Assembly: GCA_963747255.1 (NCBI GenBank)
Contig: CAVVEG010000003.1
Span: forward strand, 124,001-188,000
Origin: CAIYRG01 sp963747255
GTDB lineage: Bacteria > Pseudomonadota > Alphaproteobacteria > Micropepsales > Micropepsaceae
Direction of reading: 5' to 3'
Length of the DNA: 64,000 nucleotides
This document shows positions 46,355 to 55,292 of the stretch, piece after piece. Numbering within the stretch: the first letter of the stretch is position 1; the number at the start of each line of letters is the position of its first letter. Under the pieces are notes generated by a model. It worked only from the letters and a program-made list of their open reading frames with translations, was not told where the DNA came from and did no database searches. Position numbers and translations under genes: made by a program.

Positions 46355-46913
46355 TTAACTCTCGGGATTGCATGCGGCTCTTCTGTGCCTGTCGGGGTAT
46401 CCACAGAAATCCACAGATGGCATACGCTGAATCAAGCGCACCCGGCGGGGGTTCCGTTGCCGTCTCGACATCCAAATTTCCCGAATGACGCCAAGTCTGA
46501 AATTTGGGTTCACCAGATCAGCCAACCGGCGCAGACGATAACCGCCCAACTACTCAGAGCGATCGACGCCAGCGGCAAGAAGCTCCGCCAACTACGTACA
46601 GACCTTTGCCGCGCCGCAGAAGCCACTAGCCGGCGCCTTCGCGCGCCATGGCCGTGAACGCAACTCCGTATACGGATCCGTTTCCTGACAGAGCGAGCGG
46701 AGTAAAATTGCTTGCGGCGCTGGGTTGAACACTCCATTCCAACTGCATCGCATAACATGCGCCTCCACGAAAGTCGTGATTATTACTAAGCAAATCTACG
46801 TATGCAGAAGTTCATACGAGAGTTTCAACGCTATTAACAATTGCCGCGGTTTCGATTTAAGACATCGACCATGCTCAATCGAACTGTCTTTCGTCAGAAT
46901 TTGTTCTGTAATC
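46355..46913. other. Region without a recognised gene
   Basis: About 560 bases upstream of glgP; AT-rich in 46780-46920. Should include the glgP promoter. Open frames here show no domain. Confidence 0.4.
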
Positions 46914-47243
46914 CTAACAGCCATTTAGTTCTTTGCGAATGGCGTCGCGTAGCAGTTCCTGAATATCGATCAGGTTGTTCATAAGAATTCCCGATTCCGG
47001 GACGTCGGCTTCGGCTTCTGATGGCCCATTCGTGACTCCACGCTGTATGCTGATCCGGCAGGTGCAATTGCACAAATGCCGTTGAAGGACCTCCAATCGC
47101 TTGTCCTTTGCGCCGTACCAGCGCAATTCCCCAAGCAACAGTCTTCGGAACAGTTCCCTCTGTGCCGGATCGGTCTCGACATGAAGGCGATCCATAAATC
47201 GCGTAAGATTGTTTTCGGCGACAATCCGGAAATTCTCAGCCAT
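46914..47243 (-). CDS. Small hypothetical protein, third of an overlapping set
   Basis: 109 residues beginning MAENFRIVAENNLTRFMDRL, with DPAQRELFRRLLLGELRWYG and a C-terminal NNLIDIQELLRDAIRKEL helix. This style (a short helical protein with a fixed N-terminal A-E-x-x-x-I-x-x-N-N-L) recurs in rhizobial genomes. Last of three genes running on the minus strand from 47638; 12 bases separate it from the middle one. Function unknown; no signal peptide. Confidence 0.6.
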   Translation of the reverse strand: MAENFRIVAENNLTRFMDRLHVETDPAQRELFRRLLLGELRWYGAKDKRLEVLQRHLCNCTCRISIQRGVTNGPSEAEADVPESGILMNNLIDIQELLRDAIRKELNGC

Positions 47244-47255
47244 CGCCGAAAAGGC

Positions 47256-47462
47256 CTAGTGTTCTCGGCTAACGAGATCGATTCGGTTCAAGCGAAAAGC
47301 AAGATCGGATTCGCGCCAAGCCTCGATACGGGAAATTTCGGATCGCTTCCGCAGGATCGCCATGGCGGACCGGCGTGCACCAGCATCTGTGTTGGTGTTG
47401 ATCGGCTTCCAGCCTGCAGGCAGCCCCGCTTTGTCGCTGAAGTAGAGTCGGTAAACGCTCAC
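47256..47462 (-). CDS. Small hypothetical protein, second of an overlapping set
   Basis: 68 residues starting with a GTG at 47462 that overlaps the stop of the gene before (GTGA). Sequence MSVYRLYFSDKAGLPAGWKP followed by ARRSAMAILRKRSEISRIEA and W; the short opening strand M-x-x-Y-x-L-Y-F and the later helix plus I-E-x-W recall small alphaproteobacterial proteins that begin M-P-x-Y-x-x-Y-F. Function unknown. Confidence 0.6.
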   Translation of the reverse strand: MSVYRLYFSDKAGLPAGWKPINTNTDAGARRSAMAILRKRSEISRIEAWRESDLAFRLNRIDLVSREH

Positions 47463-47638
47463 TTGCGGCGAGCACGCTTTGCGTATTCGTTCGATCGCTC
47501 GGTCGCTTCGGCGTCCTGAGCCAGCGCAAATGCCTGCGATGCCAGTCTCCGTTTTTCCGATCGGTCTTCAGCACTGGATGCCGCGTCGAGCAGTTTCCAC
47601 ACCTGCTGACGCAGCTTTCCCGGATCAGATTTCGGCAT
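47459..47638 (-). CDS. Small hypothetical protein, first of an overlapping set
   Basis: 59 residues, MPKSDPGKLRQQVWKLLDAA then AQDAEATERSNEYAKRARRK, all helical, likely a short coiled coil. The ATG at 47638 is preferred; a longer frame to 47656 adds six residues. It heads a three-gene unit with overlapping or close genes, which suggests a common product complex. No family name known. Confidence 0.6.
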   Translation of the reverse strand: MPKSDPGKLRQQVWKLLDAASSAEDRSEKRRLASQAFALAQDAEATERSNEYAKRARRK

Positions 47639-48606
47639 GGCGCCCCAGCTTTTCAATCCGCATCAAACAGGCGCGCCCGACTGATGGTCGAAAGGCCTCT
47701 CTCTGGGGGCGTTGTTCCAGTGGAGCACTTCTTGACTTGTCAGCTTCGACTCGATCTGTTTTCGACATTGAATCTATATTACAATTGTCGTTATCATCCG
47801 CTTCTTCGTTGGCCCGTTCAATTTCGAATTGACCGCTGCATAAAACCAGCGTCGCACAAATCTCGACATTAAACATCGGGATAAAATCCATAATAAAGTC
47901 TGCGTATAAGCAATAGTCACCACGCACCGAATAGTTAACTGCGAGTGCGCAAAAATTATTACGAGTCCTTCGATCCCACGCAGCATTTGGAAGTGGACAA
48001 ATGCTCGTAATCTTAGGCACCGGGCAATCCGGTGCCTACCCGCCCTCATCAGGAGATTGGCTTTTCAATTGCATGGGGGCGACTCGGCGGATAGGCCCAT
48101 TTTGCGCAAGCAGTTGCGTCACGAGGCAACTCGGTCTGGCACATCGATGCCGTCGGGGGCCGTCCACACCAACACTTCAGATTGGAGAACCACGCAACGA
48201 ATATGTTCCCCGAAAAACGTTATGGACCAAAACGACTTGCACCATATGCGAAGCGCGTTCCGAATAAAGGAGGGGTGCCCAAAGTGGGGCTGAAGCGGGG
48301 CATGAAAGAAGAAAGAACAAACTGCCTTCATACTCGTCGATGCGGAAGAGACTGGGGCGAGCGCGCGGATTTTCGCCGATATTCAATATTTGTCGGAGGA
48401 TTCGAACCTTCCAACGAAACAAATCTGTTGGCTTTTTGTTGGTTCGAATACGGCGAAAGAAAAAGTCCTTGCACTTTCAAGTGCTTGGATGGAATCCTCA
48501 AGTGCTCTTCTGGCACCAAAGCGTGAAGGCCTCAAATCGCGTATCAGCCCGGCCCTTCCCATCATTTGATTGACAGACCACCGGCAGGACGCGTTTATCA
48601 CCCCCG
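47639..48606. other. Long region without a recognised gene
   Basis: About 970 bases between the small-gene set and the exonuclease. AT-rich at 47770-47960. It holds one strong hairpin (48014-48038, listed separately). Open frames on both strands show no domain. Confidence 0.4.
48014..48038. other. Perfect 10-bp hairpin
   Basis: TAGGCACCGG, loop GCAAT, CCGGTGCCTA: a perfect inverted repeat in otherwise gene-free DNA. No T-run follows on either strand, so it is not a clear terminator; it may be part of an RNA or a protein-binding site. Confidence 0.6.
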
Positions 48607-49218
48607 ATGAAAATCCGACTGCACAAAGACGATCTGCCGCACGGGCTGGACTTGGGTCCGATGGTGGCGGTCGATACCGAGACCCTGGGACTGGTGCCAA
48701 TGCGTGACCGGCTCTGCCTGGTTCAGCTTTCGGCCGGCGACGGCAGCGCGCATTTGGTGCAATTCAGACGGGACGGCTACGAAGCACCCAATCTGAAGAG
48801 GCTTCTGAACGACGCCAGCGTGCTTAAGCTCTATCACTTCGCGCGCTTCGACCTCGCGATCATGAGGCGTTACCTCGGCGTCTTGGCCGGTCCGGTCTAT
48901 TGCACGCGAACCGCTTCGAAGCTGGCCCGGACCTATACCGATAAGCACGGTCTCAAGGATCTTGTGAAAGAACTGCTCGACATCGACCTTTCGAAGCAGC
49001 AACAAAGCTCCGACTGGGGCGCAGAGAACCTGACCGAGCAGCAACTGGCCTACGCCGCCAACGATGTGGCCTTCCTGCACCGTCTGAAAGCCTCACTGGA
49101 TCAGATGCTTAAGCGCGAGGGCCGGATGGAGTTGGCCCAGGCCTGCTTCACTTTCCTGCCCGCGCGCGCCGAACTTGACCTCGCCGGCTGGGGTGATGGG
49201 GACATTTTCGCCCACTGA
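48607..49218 (+). CDS. RNase D-like 3'-5' exonuclease
   Basis: 203 residues: only the DEDDy exonuclease domain, without the HRDC domains of full-length RNase D. Motifs: VAVDTETLGLV (D-x-E), LKLYHFARFDLAIM (second Asp) and LAYAANDVAFL (Y-x-x-x-D). Trims RNA 3' ends in the cytoplasm; the exact substrate of the short form is not known. Located upstream of kdsD with a 207-base gap, same strand. This gene is common at this position in alphaproteobacteria. Confidence 0.9.
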   Translation: MKIRLHKDDLPHGLDLGPMVAVDTETLGLVPMRDRLCLVQLSAGDGSAHLVQFRRDGYEAPNLKRLLNDASVLKLYHFARFDLAIMRRYLGVLAGPVYCTRTASKLARTYTDKHGLKDLVKELLDIDLSKQQQSSDWGAENLTEQQLAYAANDVAFLHRLKASLDQMLKREGRMELAQACFTFLPARAELDLAGWGDGDIFAH

Positions 49219-49425
49219 GTGCGCTGGGCTGGTTCCTGTTTTGCCTGTTACGGTTTGTCGCTTCTCACCATCCTTTGCGCCCCCGCCCTTGATCCCGAAG
49301 GCGGCGCTCCTCATAATCTTGGCGCTGAACCTCGGGGGCACTTGGCACGATTTTCGCTTGGGCGCAAAATCTGCACTGCTGAAAAAGGCTTAAGCGAAGC
49401 GTTCTCTCTGCCGCGAGGCCTGAAT

Positions 49426-50439
49426 ATGCTGCCTGGTATGTCATCAGCAGTCTTCCTAACGCCTTCAGACCATGATGCTGACCTGCGGGCTGCCAGTCGT
49501 GTACTGCGCTTCGCCGGCGAGGCACTGAACGCGCTATTGCAGAACCTTGACGAAGCATTCAGCCGGGCGGTGGATGTTCTCGCAGGCGTCCAGGGCCGGG
49601 TCGTCGTCAGTGGCATGGGCAAGAGCGGACACATTGGCAGAAAGATCGCCGCCACACTGAGTTCCACCGGCACGCCGGCGCAGTTTGTGCACCCCGCGGA
49701 AGCAAGCCACGGAGATTTGGGCGCGCTGACCCGTACTGACGCGCTTATGATGCTGTCGAATTCGGGTGAAACCGCCGAGCTGTCGGACCTGATCACCTAT
49801 TCCCGTCGCCACGGAATTCCCCTGATCGGCATCGCCAGCAATCCGCAATCGGCTCTGATTTTGGCCGCGGATGCGCCACTGCTGCTGCCAAGATCCCAGG
49901 AGGCATGCCCTATGGGACTGGCGCCGACCACCTCGACCACGGTGATGCTGGCGCTCGGCGATGCGCTGGCCATCGCACTGATGGAAAGAAAGGGGTTTTC
50001 CGCTGACCAGTATCGTGACCTTCATCCGGGCGGGGCATTGGGGCGCGCGCTGATCCGGGTGTCGGACATCATGCATTCCGCGGGCGCCATGCCGCTCGTC
50101 TCTCCGGATAGCCTCATGCGGGATGTCCTGATCACCATGACGGCGGGGGGATTCGGGGTCGCGGGTGTTGTCGACGAAGCGGGCGCCCTTTCCGGCATCA
50201 TCACGGATGGCGACCTGCGCCGTCACATGGAGCCGGCGCTTCTGGACCGGAAGGCGCGGGACATCATGACTATCGATCCGAAAACGGTCGCGCCAGGAAC
50301 GCTCGCCGCGGAAGCGCTGGCCTACATGAATTCGGCGCCCAAAGTGACATGCTTGTTTGTGGTGGACCATAGCGGCCGGATGCCGCGTCCTGCAGGGATT
50401 TTGCACGTTCATGACTGCCTGCGGGCCGGACTGCGCTGA
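49426..50439 (+). CDS. kdsD: Arabinose-5-phosphate isomerase (SIS plus CBS)
   Basis: About 337 residues. Interconverts ribulose-5-phosphate and arabinose-5-phosphate, first step to KDO for LPS. SIS domain: GRVVVSGMGKSGHIGRKIAA, HPAEASHGDLGAL, MMLSNSGETAELSDLI; then PTTSTTVMLALGDALAIALM and LHPGGALGRAL; two C-terminal CBS domains (VSDIMHSAGAMPLV and DIMTIDPKTVAPGT). The ATG at 49426 has GAGGC upstream; earlier in-frame residues do not resemble the family. One-base overlap with lptC. Confidence 0.94.
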   Translation: MLPGMSSAVFLTPSDHDADLRAASRVLRFAGEALNALLQNLDEAFSRAVDVLAGVQGRVVVSGMGKSGHIGRKIAATLSSTGTPAQFVHPAEASHGDLGALTRTDALMMLSNSGETAELSDLITYSRRHGIPLIGIASNPQSALILAADAPLLLPRSQEACPMGLAPTTSTTVMLALGDALAIALMERKGFSADQYRDLHPGGALGRALIRVSDIMHSAGAMPLVSPDSLMRDVLITMTAGGFGVAGVVDEAGALSGIITDGDLRRHMEPALLDRKARDIMTIDPKTVAPGTLAAEALAYMNSAPKVTCLFVVDHSGRMPRPAGILHVHDCLRAGLR

Positions 50440-51140
50440 TGCAGGGCGAAATCAAAAAAGCCCAGGAATTCGCCAGCGCCCAACTCTCCTATCGGGCGCG
50501 ACAGTTCCGTTTCGTTGCCCGCGCAACTCTGCGCGGCGCCCGCCGGTACAGCGTCTTTGTCCGCATTATGAAAGGCGCGCTGCCGCTTACCGCACTTGGC
50601 CTCACAATCATCGTACTGGCTTATGTCCTTCAGCCGCCGCCGGCCAGTATGCAGATGTCGTTCCAGCGGCTGTCGCATATCGCCGATGATCTCGCCATGG
50701 ATAAACCCCGGCTTTCCGGCACCGACAGTGACGGTCAGCCTTTCGTGGTATCCGCCAGCCGTGCCGCTCCCGAAGATCGCAGTCCCGATCGAATTCGGAT
50801 GCAGGAGATCATTGCCGATTTCAGCTCGAAGGACGGTACCGGGATTCACGTCACGGCGGGGAGCGGACTGATCGACACCAAAACGCGCGTTCTGGAGATG
50901 TCGGGCGGAATCCACATGACCACCCAGAACGGATATGACGCGAAAGCGCCATCGGCAGTCGCCGATTTGCGCGACGGTACAGTGCATGGCGAAAGCGGTA
51001 TTTCCGCAAATGGCGCCTTCGGACGGATTTCGGCTCGCAGATTCGCCATGAACCGTGCGTCCAAACAGCTCCATTTCTGGGGCGACGTGAAAATGGTCTT
51101 GAACAGTCCGTCTGCAAGGCAACCGGAGAAGAGCAGATGA
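50439..51140 (+). CDS. lptC: LPS export protein LptC
   Basis: 233 residues with one membrane helix at about 48-68 (LPLTALGLTIIVLAYVLQPP) and a periplasmic beta-jellyroll part (RIRMQEIIADFSSKDGTGIH; LIDTKTRVLEMSGGIHMTTQ; GTVHGESGISANGAFGRISA). The helix anchors it beside LptBFG and passes LPS to LptA. Sits between kdsD and lptA as in other alphaproteobacteria. Overlaps lptA by four bases (ATGA). Confidence 0.9.
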   Translation: MQGEIKKAQEFASAQLSYRARQFRFVARATLRGARRYSVFVRIMKGALPLTALGLTIIVLAYVLQPPPASMQMSFQRLSHIADDLAMDKPRLSGTDSDGQPFVVSASRAAPEDRSPDRIRMQEIIADFSSKDGTGIHVTAGSGLIDTKTRVLEMSGGIHMTTQNGYDAKAPSAVADLRDGTVHGESGISANGAFGRISARRFAMNRASKQLHFWGDVKMVLNSPSARQPEKSR

Positions 51141-51739
51141 AAAGACCCGGCGCTCTCCTGGCCATGATCACCCTGTTGATGAACGGCACAGGCCATGCCG
51201 CACTACCCACTGCTTCGGGCAATCCGCTGGGGTTGAATTCGCGCGAACCGATCGCCGTAAATGCCGACAGTTTTTCCGCCGATCTCAATGGCGACACGGG
51301 AACCTATACGGGGAACGTCATCGTCGTTCAGGGTTTGGTAAAGCTGCATGCGGACGAAGTGAAAGTGCTCGCGCCCGGCGGCAGAGCATCCCGAATGGAG
51401 GCGCAGGGCCACGTCATCGTGGATTCGCCATCGGGGCAGGCCGTGGCAGACACCGGAGTCTATGACGTGCCGCAGCAGATACTGCGCCTGACGGGCAACG
51501 TCGTTCTGACAAAAGAGCAAAATGTCATGCGTGGCGCCGCACTCGAATTCTCTATGGTCACGGGTCTGGCAAAAATGACGGCAGGCTCTGCTCCGGCGGT
51601 AGCCACGGTAGCCGGCGCGCAGGCCACAACCACGAAGCCCGCCCGCGTGCAGGGCCTGTTCTACCCCGCACAGCCGGCACAGCAAGGCTCCGGATCTGAC
51701 ACTCAGCCCACCAGGCCGGCAACTCCACCGAAACCATGA
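51137..51739 (+). CDS. lptA: LPS transport periplasmic protein LptA
   Basis: 200 residues. Signal peptide MKRPGALLAMITLLMNGTGH, OstA beta-sheet domain (PIAVNADSFSADLNGDTGTY; TGNVIVVQGLVKLHADEVKV; LRLTGNVVLTKEQNVMRGAA) and a Pro/Gln-rich tail of about 50 residues, longer than usual. Forms the periplasmic bridge that carries LPS to the outer membrane. Overlaps lptB by four bases. Confidence 0.9.
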   Translation: MKRPGALLAMITLLMNGTGHAALPTASGNPLGLNSREPIAVNADSFSADLNGDTGTYTGNVIVVQGLVKLHADEVKVLAPGGRASRMEAQGHVIVDSPSGQAVADTGVYDVPQQILRLTGNVVLTKEQNVMRGAALEFSMVTGLAKMTAGSAPAVATVAGAQATTTKPARVQGLFYPAQPAQQGSGSDTQPTRPATPPKP

Positions 51740-52548
51740 TCGGATTCCAGAGCTCCATGAACGACCATACCAACCCGACGGGTATGCGAACGGCCGAAAA
51801 AGCCACGCCGCGGCTTATCGAGGGTTTTCAGGGACTGGCCGCCGAGCGAATCGGAAAAAGCTTCAAGAAGCGCCCGGTCGTTCGCGGAGTCAGCCTTCAC
51901 CTGCGGCGCGGAGAAGTGGTTGGCCTTCTCGGACCGAACGGAGCCGGGAAGACAACCATTTTTTACATCATTACGGGTTTAATGCGTGCCGATTACGGCA
52001 AGATCACGTTGGACGGACATGACATTAGCCGCTTTCCCATGTACCGGCGCGCGCGGCTCGGCATCGGATATCTGCCGCAGGAATCCTCGATTTTCCGTGG
52101 CATGACTGCTGAAGAGAATATTCGCGCGGCAGCCGAACTGGTCGAGCCCGACACCGCGCATTGCGCCACGCTTGTGGACAGCCTGCTTGCGGAGTTTTCG
52201 ATTACCCATGTGGCCCACACTCCAGCGATCAGCCTTTCCGGCGGTGAGCGGCGCCGCGTCGAAATCGCCCGCGCGCTCGCGACCCACCCCTCCTATATCC
52301 TGTTGGACGAACCCTTTGCCGGAATCGATCCAATTGCGATCAGCGATATCCGTGATCTCGTGCGCCACCTCAAGGATCGCGGAATCGGGGTACTCATCAC
52401 CGACCACAATGTCCGTGAAGCCCTCGATATCATCGACCGCGCCTACATCGTGCATGACGGTCAGGTTCTGATGGAGGGCACTCCAGCCGACATCGTCGGC
52501 GACAAGGACGTGCGCCGGGTTTACCTCGGCGAACGGTTCTCGATGTAG
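51736..52548 (+). CDS. lptB: LPS export ABC transporter ATPase LptB
   Basis: 270 residues. Walker A GLLGPNGAGKTTIFY, Q-loop GYLPQESSIFRGMT, signature LSGGERRRVEIARAL, Walker B YILLDEPFAGIDP, H-loop ITDHNVREALDI. Powers LPS extraction from the inner membrane with LptFG, which are not in view. The first 20-30 residues form an extension relative to shorter LptB; the start could also be the ATG at 51757. rpoN follows after 12 bases. Confidence 0.95.
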   Translation: MIGFQSSMNDHTNPTGMRTAEKATPRLIEGFQGLAAERIGKSFKKRPVVRGVSLHLRRGEVVGLLGPNGAGKTTIFYIITGLMRADYGKITLDGHDISRFPMYRRARLGIGYLPQESSIFRGMTAEENIRAAAELVEPDTAHCATLVDSLLAEFSITHVAHTPAISLSGGERRRVEIARALATHPSYILLDEPFAGIDPIAISDIRDLVRHLKDRGIGVLITDHNVREALDIIDRAYIVHDGQVLMEGTPADIVGDKDVRRVYLGERFSM

Positions 52549-52560
52549 CGTGGTTGCGGA

Positions 52561-54072
52561 ATGGTGCTGACACAAAGGCTCGAGCTCAAACAGGGTCAAT
52601 CCCTCGTGATGACCCCGCTGCTGCAGCAGTCCATCAAGCTGCTGCAGTACTCAAATCTCGAGCTCACCGCCTTCGTTGAAGCCGAACTCGAGAAGAATCC
52701 GCTGCTGGAGCGCGACAACGGGGGGGCAAATGATGAAGTCCAGGGCGCGCCTCCGGAATCGGAAACGGTTCCTTCGGGGGAGCCGGGGGTCGATCGGGCA
52801 CTATTGGACGGATTCGGCGCGGTAGCGGAATTCCATCCGGATGATAGTCCGTACCAAGATGAAATGCGAGAGACTGCACCCGATGGACCGTTGCTTTCCG
52901 CCGGAATGTCCCCTGGACGCTCGTCCAAATCGCCGGGTGGCAACGACCTGCAGCATTTTCCGGCGGCCGAGATATCGCTGCGCACCCACCTCGAAGGGCA
53001 GATCGCTCTTGCCGCCCTGCCCCCGGGCGGCCGGTTCATCGCCGAAGTGCTGATCGATGGTCTGGATGAAGCCGGATATCTGCGCGCCGATCTCGCCGAA
53101 ATCGCGGAGCGGCTGGGTGCTTCGCTCTCCGAGTGCGAAGCGGTTCTGGCGATCCTGCAGGGATTCGATCCCTGTGGCGTCTTCGCCCGCAGCCTTTCCG
53201 AGTGTCTTGCACTGCAATTGAAGGAACGCGACCGGCTCGATCCGGCCATGCAGATGCTTCTTACGAGACTCGATCTTGTGGCGCGCCGCGATCATTCCGC
53301 GCTCTCCGCGCTTTGTGGTCTGGAGATATCCGAGATTGTCGAGATGATTGCCGAAATTCGCGCGCTCGATCCCAAGCCCGGCCTTGCCTTCGGCTCGCAG
53401 CAGGTTGAGGCGATTGTTCCGGATATCCAGGTTCGCCGCAGTGCCACGGGCTGGCAGATTGAACTCAATCCGGACACGTTGCCGCGCGTGCTGGTCAATT
53501 CCGTGTATTACACCGAAATCACCCGCTCCACGCTGAACCGCCAGGAGAGAACCTTTCTTTCCGAATGTCTCAACAGCGCCAATTGGCTTGCCAAGAGCCT
53601 CGATCAGAGGGCGAAGACAATGTTGAAGGTCGCTCGCGAAATTGTGCGTCGTCAGGAAGCGTTTCTGGACGAAGGCGTTCGCCATCTGCGCCCGCTTAAC
53701 CTCAAGACCGTTGCGGATGCGATCGGAATGCACGAGTCGACAATCTCCCGCGTGACTTCAAACAAATACATCGATACGCCACGCGGGATATTCGAACTGA
53801 AATATTTCTTCACTTCGGCGATACAGGCGGTTGACGGAGGCGAAGCGCATTCCGCCGCGGCCGTGAAAGATCGTATTCGCGAATTGGTCGCCAACGAGCA
53901 CGATGATGTCTTGTCCGATGACCGAATCGTCACCATTTTGAGCGCGGATGGAATTGAGATCGCGCGCCGCACCGTCGCAAAATACCGGGAGGCGTTGCGT
54001 ATTCGTTCATCCGTCGAACGGCGGCGTTCGCGGCGAACCGGGGGTGAGACCCGGCTCCGCGAGTCAGGTTGA
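52561..54072 (+). CDS. rpoN: RNA polymerase sigma-54 factor
   Basis: 503 residues. Region I: LTQRLELKQGQSLVMTPLLQ and QSIKLLQYSNLELTAFVEAE (Gln-rich activator-contact region); core-binding centre; HTH (LKTVADAIGMHESTISRVTS) that reads the -12 element; C-terminal RpoN box ARRTVAKYREAL at the -24 element. Directs transcription of genes activated by AAA+ enhancer-binding proteins. The order lptB-rpoN-hpf-ptsN is the usual alphaproteobacterial one. Confidence 0.97.
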   Translation: MVLTQRLELKQGQSLVMTPLLQQSIKLLQYSNLELTAFVEAELEKNPLLERDNGGANDEVQGAPPESETVPSGEPGVDRALLDGFGAVAEFHPDDSPYQDEMRETAPDGPLLSAGMSPGRSSKSPGGNDLQHFPAAEISLRTHLEGQIALAALPPGGRFIAEVLIDGLDEAGYLRADLAEIAERLGASLSECEAVLAILQGFDPCGVFARSLSECLALQLKERDRLDPAMQMLLTRLDLVARRDHSALSALCGLEISEIVEMIAEIRALDPKPGLAFGSQQVEAIVPDIQVRRSATGWQIELNPDTLPRVLVNSVYYTEITRSTLNRQERTFLSECLNSANWLAKSLDQRAKTMLKVAREIVRRQEAFLDEGVRHLRPLNLKTVADAIGMHESTISRVTSNKYIDTPRGIFELKYFFTSAIQAVDGGEAHSAAAVKDRIRELVANEHDDVLSDDRIVTILSADGIEIARRTVAKYREALRIRSSVERRRSRRTGGETRLRESG

Positions 54073-54156
54073 CAGCTTTTCGGCCCAGACCTATGGTCCG
54101 CGCCTTTTTCGGACATGGGCCATTGGAGCCCAGCTCAAACGGGAAGTCCGAAACCG

Positions 54157-54486
54157 ATGATGAATATTTGCGTTACAGGAAAGCAGATCGAAATTGGCGA
54201 TGCTTTGCCCCAGCGAGTTCGCAATAGACTTTCAGCTGCTGTTGCCAAACATTTCGACGGCCCCGCGCAAGCGAATGTGACGTTTATGAAAGAGCCAACA
54301 GGTTTCAGAGCCGACTGCATGGTCCATTTGAGCTCTGGCGCATCAATGCATGCGCATGCATCAGCAGCCGATGCGTACACGGCTTTTGATGTTGCGCTTG
54401 AACATCTGGAAAAGCGGGTGCGGCGTTACAGAAGGCGGCTGAAAAATCACCATGATCGCGGACAGTCACTGTCCTTTCCGGCGTAA
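54157..54486 (+). CDS. hpf: Ribosome hibernation promoting factor, short form
   Basis: 109 residues from the ATG at 54157: MMNICVTGKQIEIGDALPQR, YTAFDVALEHLEKRVRRYRR, then a short basic tail ending at 54486. It has the single HPF/RaiA domain that binds the 30S decoding region. Alphaproteobacterial neighbours of rpoN are usually the long form of about 190 residues with a C-terminal dimerisation domain; here that domain is absent and only 21 bases remain before ptsN, so it has not been lost to a nearby frameshift. Confidence 0.88.
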   Translation: MMNICVTGKQIEIGDALPQRVRNRLSAAVAKHFDGPAQANVTFMKEPTGFRADCMVHLSSGASMHAHASAADAYTAFDVALEHLEKRVRRYRRRLKNHHDRGQSLSFPA

Positions 54487-54507
54487 ACCAGACAATAACG
54501 GGATAAC

Positions 54508-54972
54508 ATGGAAATAGCCGATCTGCTTTCTCCGGATGCGGTACTCGCGCATCTGAAGGCCGCGAACAAGAAACAGGTCCTTCAGGAAATGGCGCAAAAA
54601 GCCGGACAACTGACGCGACTGCCCGAACGACGAATACTCGAAACGCTGATGGAGCGCGAAAAACTCGGCTCGACCGGCATGGGCCAGGGAATCGCGATTC
54701 CTCATGGACGCATTGCCGGTGTCCAGAAGATGACGGGGCTGTTTGCGCAACTCGATCATCCGGTCGATTTCGACGCGATGGATGATCAACCTGTCGATCT
54801 TGTTTTTATGCTGCTGGCGCCTGAAGACGCCGGCGCCGATCACCTGAAGGCCTTGGCGAGGGTGTCCCGTTTGTTGCGGAATCAGGCGGTCTGCGAAAAA
54901 CTACGGGCGGCACCCCAGACGGCTACGCTCTATGCGCTGCTGACCGAGCCCACCGCAGCGCAGGCGGCCTGA
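54508..54972 (+). CDS. ptsN: Nitrogen PTS component EIIA-Ntr
   Basis: 154 residues. Contains REKLGSTGMGQGIAIPHGRI with the phospho-accepting His, and the conserved LDHPVDFDAMDDQPVDLVFM. The phosphotransfer chain (PtsP-NPr-PtsN) links nitrogen and potassium status to regulation; often next to rpoN. The start codon is the ATG at 54508. The rest of the PTS is not in the window. Confidence 0.94.
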   Translation: MEIADLLSPDAVLAHLKAANKKQVLQEMAQKAGQLTRLPERRILETLMEREKLGSTGMGQGIAIPHGRIAGVQKMTGLFAQLDHPVDFDAMDDQPVDLVFMLLAPEDAGADHLKALARVSRLLRNQAVCEKLRAAPQTATLYALLTEPTAAQAA

Positions 54973-55004
54973 AAGCTGGAAGCCGCCCGCATCAGGCAAA
55001 AAAC

Positions 55005-55292
55005 TCAGTGTACGCTCAGCGGTACGAAGTTGTTCTGGACCGCCGCGCTGTAAGCCGCTGCCCAATTATCGGTGATGCCCAGGGTCGTGCCGTCCGCCGC
55101 ATGCAGGGCGTACAATTTCACATTTGCGGGCAGTTTGATTTCCGAAGGGACCACGAGTCCCATCGCGCGGGCCTCTTCAAGATTAATGGGTTTGATGTAC
55201 GCCAGTCGAGCGCCTTCGAAGATGGGGCCATCTTCCAGAGGCTCGTCATCATCATCATCGTCGTCGTCGAATATTTCTGCTTCGCGTCTCAT
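55005..55292 (-). CDS. DUF1150-family protein
   Basis: 95 residues. An acidic N-terminus with eight consecutive Asp (about 9-16) is followed by the DUF1150 core: GARLAYIKPINLEEARAMGL, KLYALHAADGTTLGITDNWA and AAYSAAVQNNFVPLSVH. Function unknown; members are restricted to alphaproteobacteria and often lie near heat-shock or ptsN genes. It converges on ptsN with a 32-base gap. The poly-Asp run is encoded by GAT/GAC repeats (about 55240-55270). Confidence 0.88.
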   Translation of the reverse strand: MRREAEIFDDDDDDDDEPLEDGPIFEGARLAYIKPINLEEARAMGLVVPSEIKLPANVKLYALHAADGTTLGITDNWAAAYSAAVQNNFVPLSVH

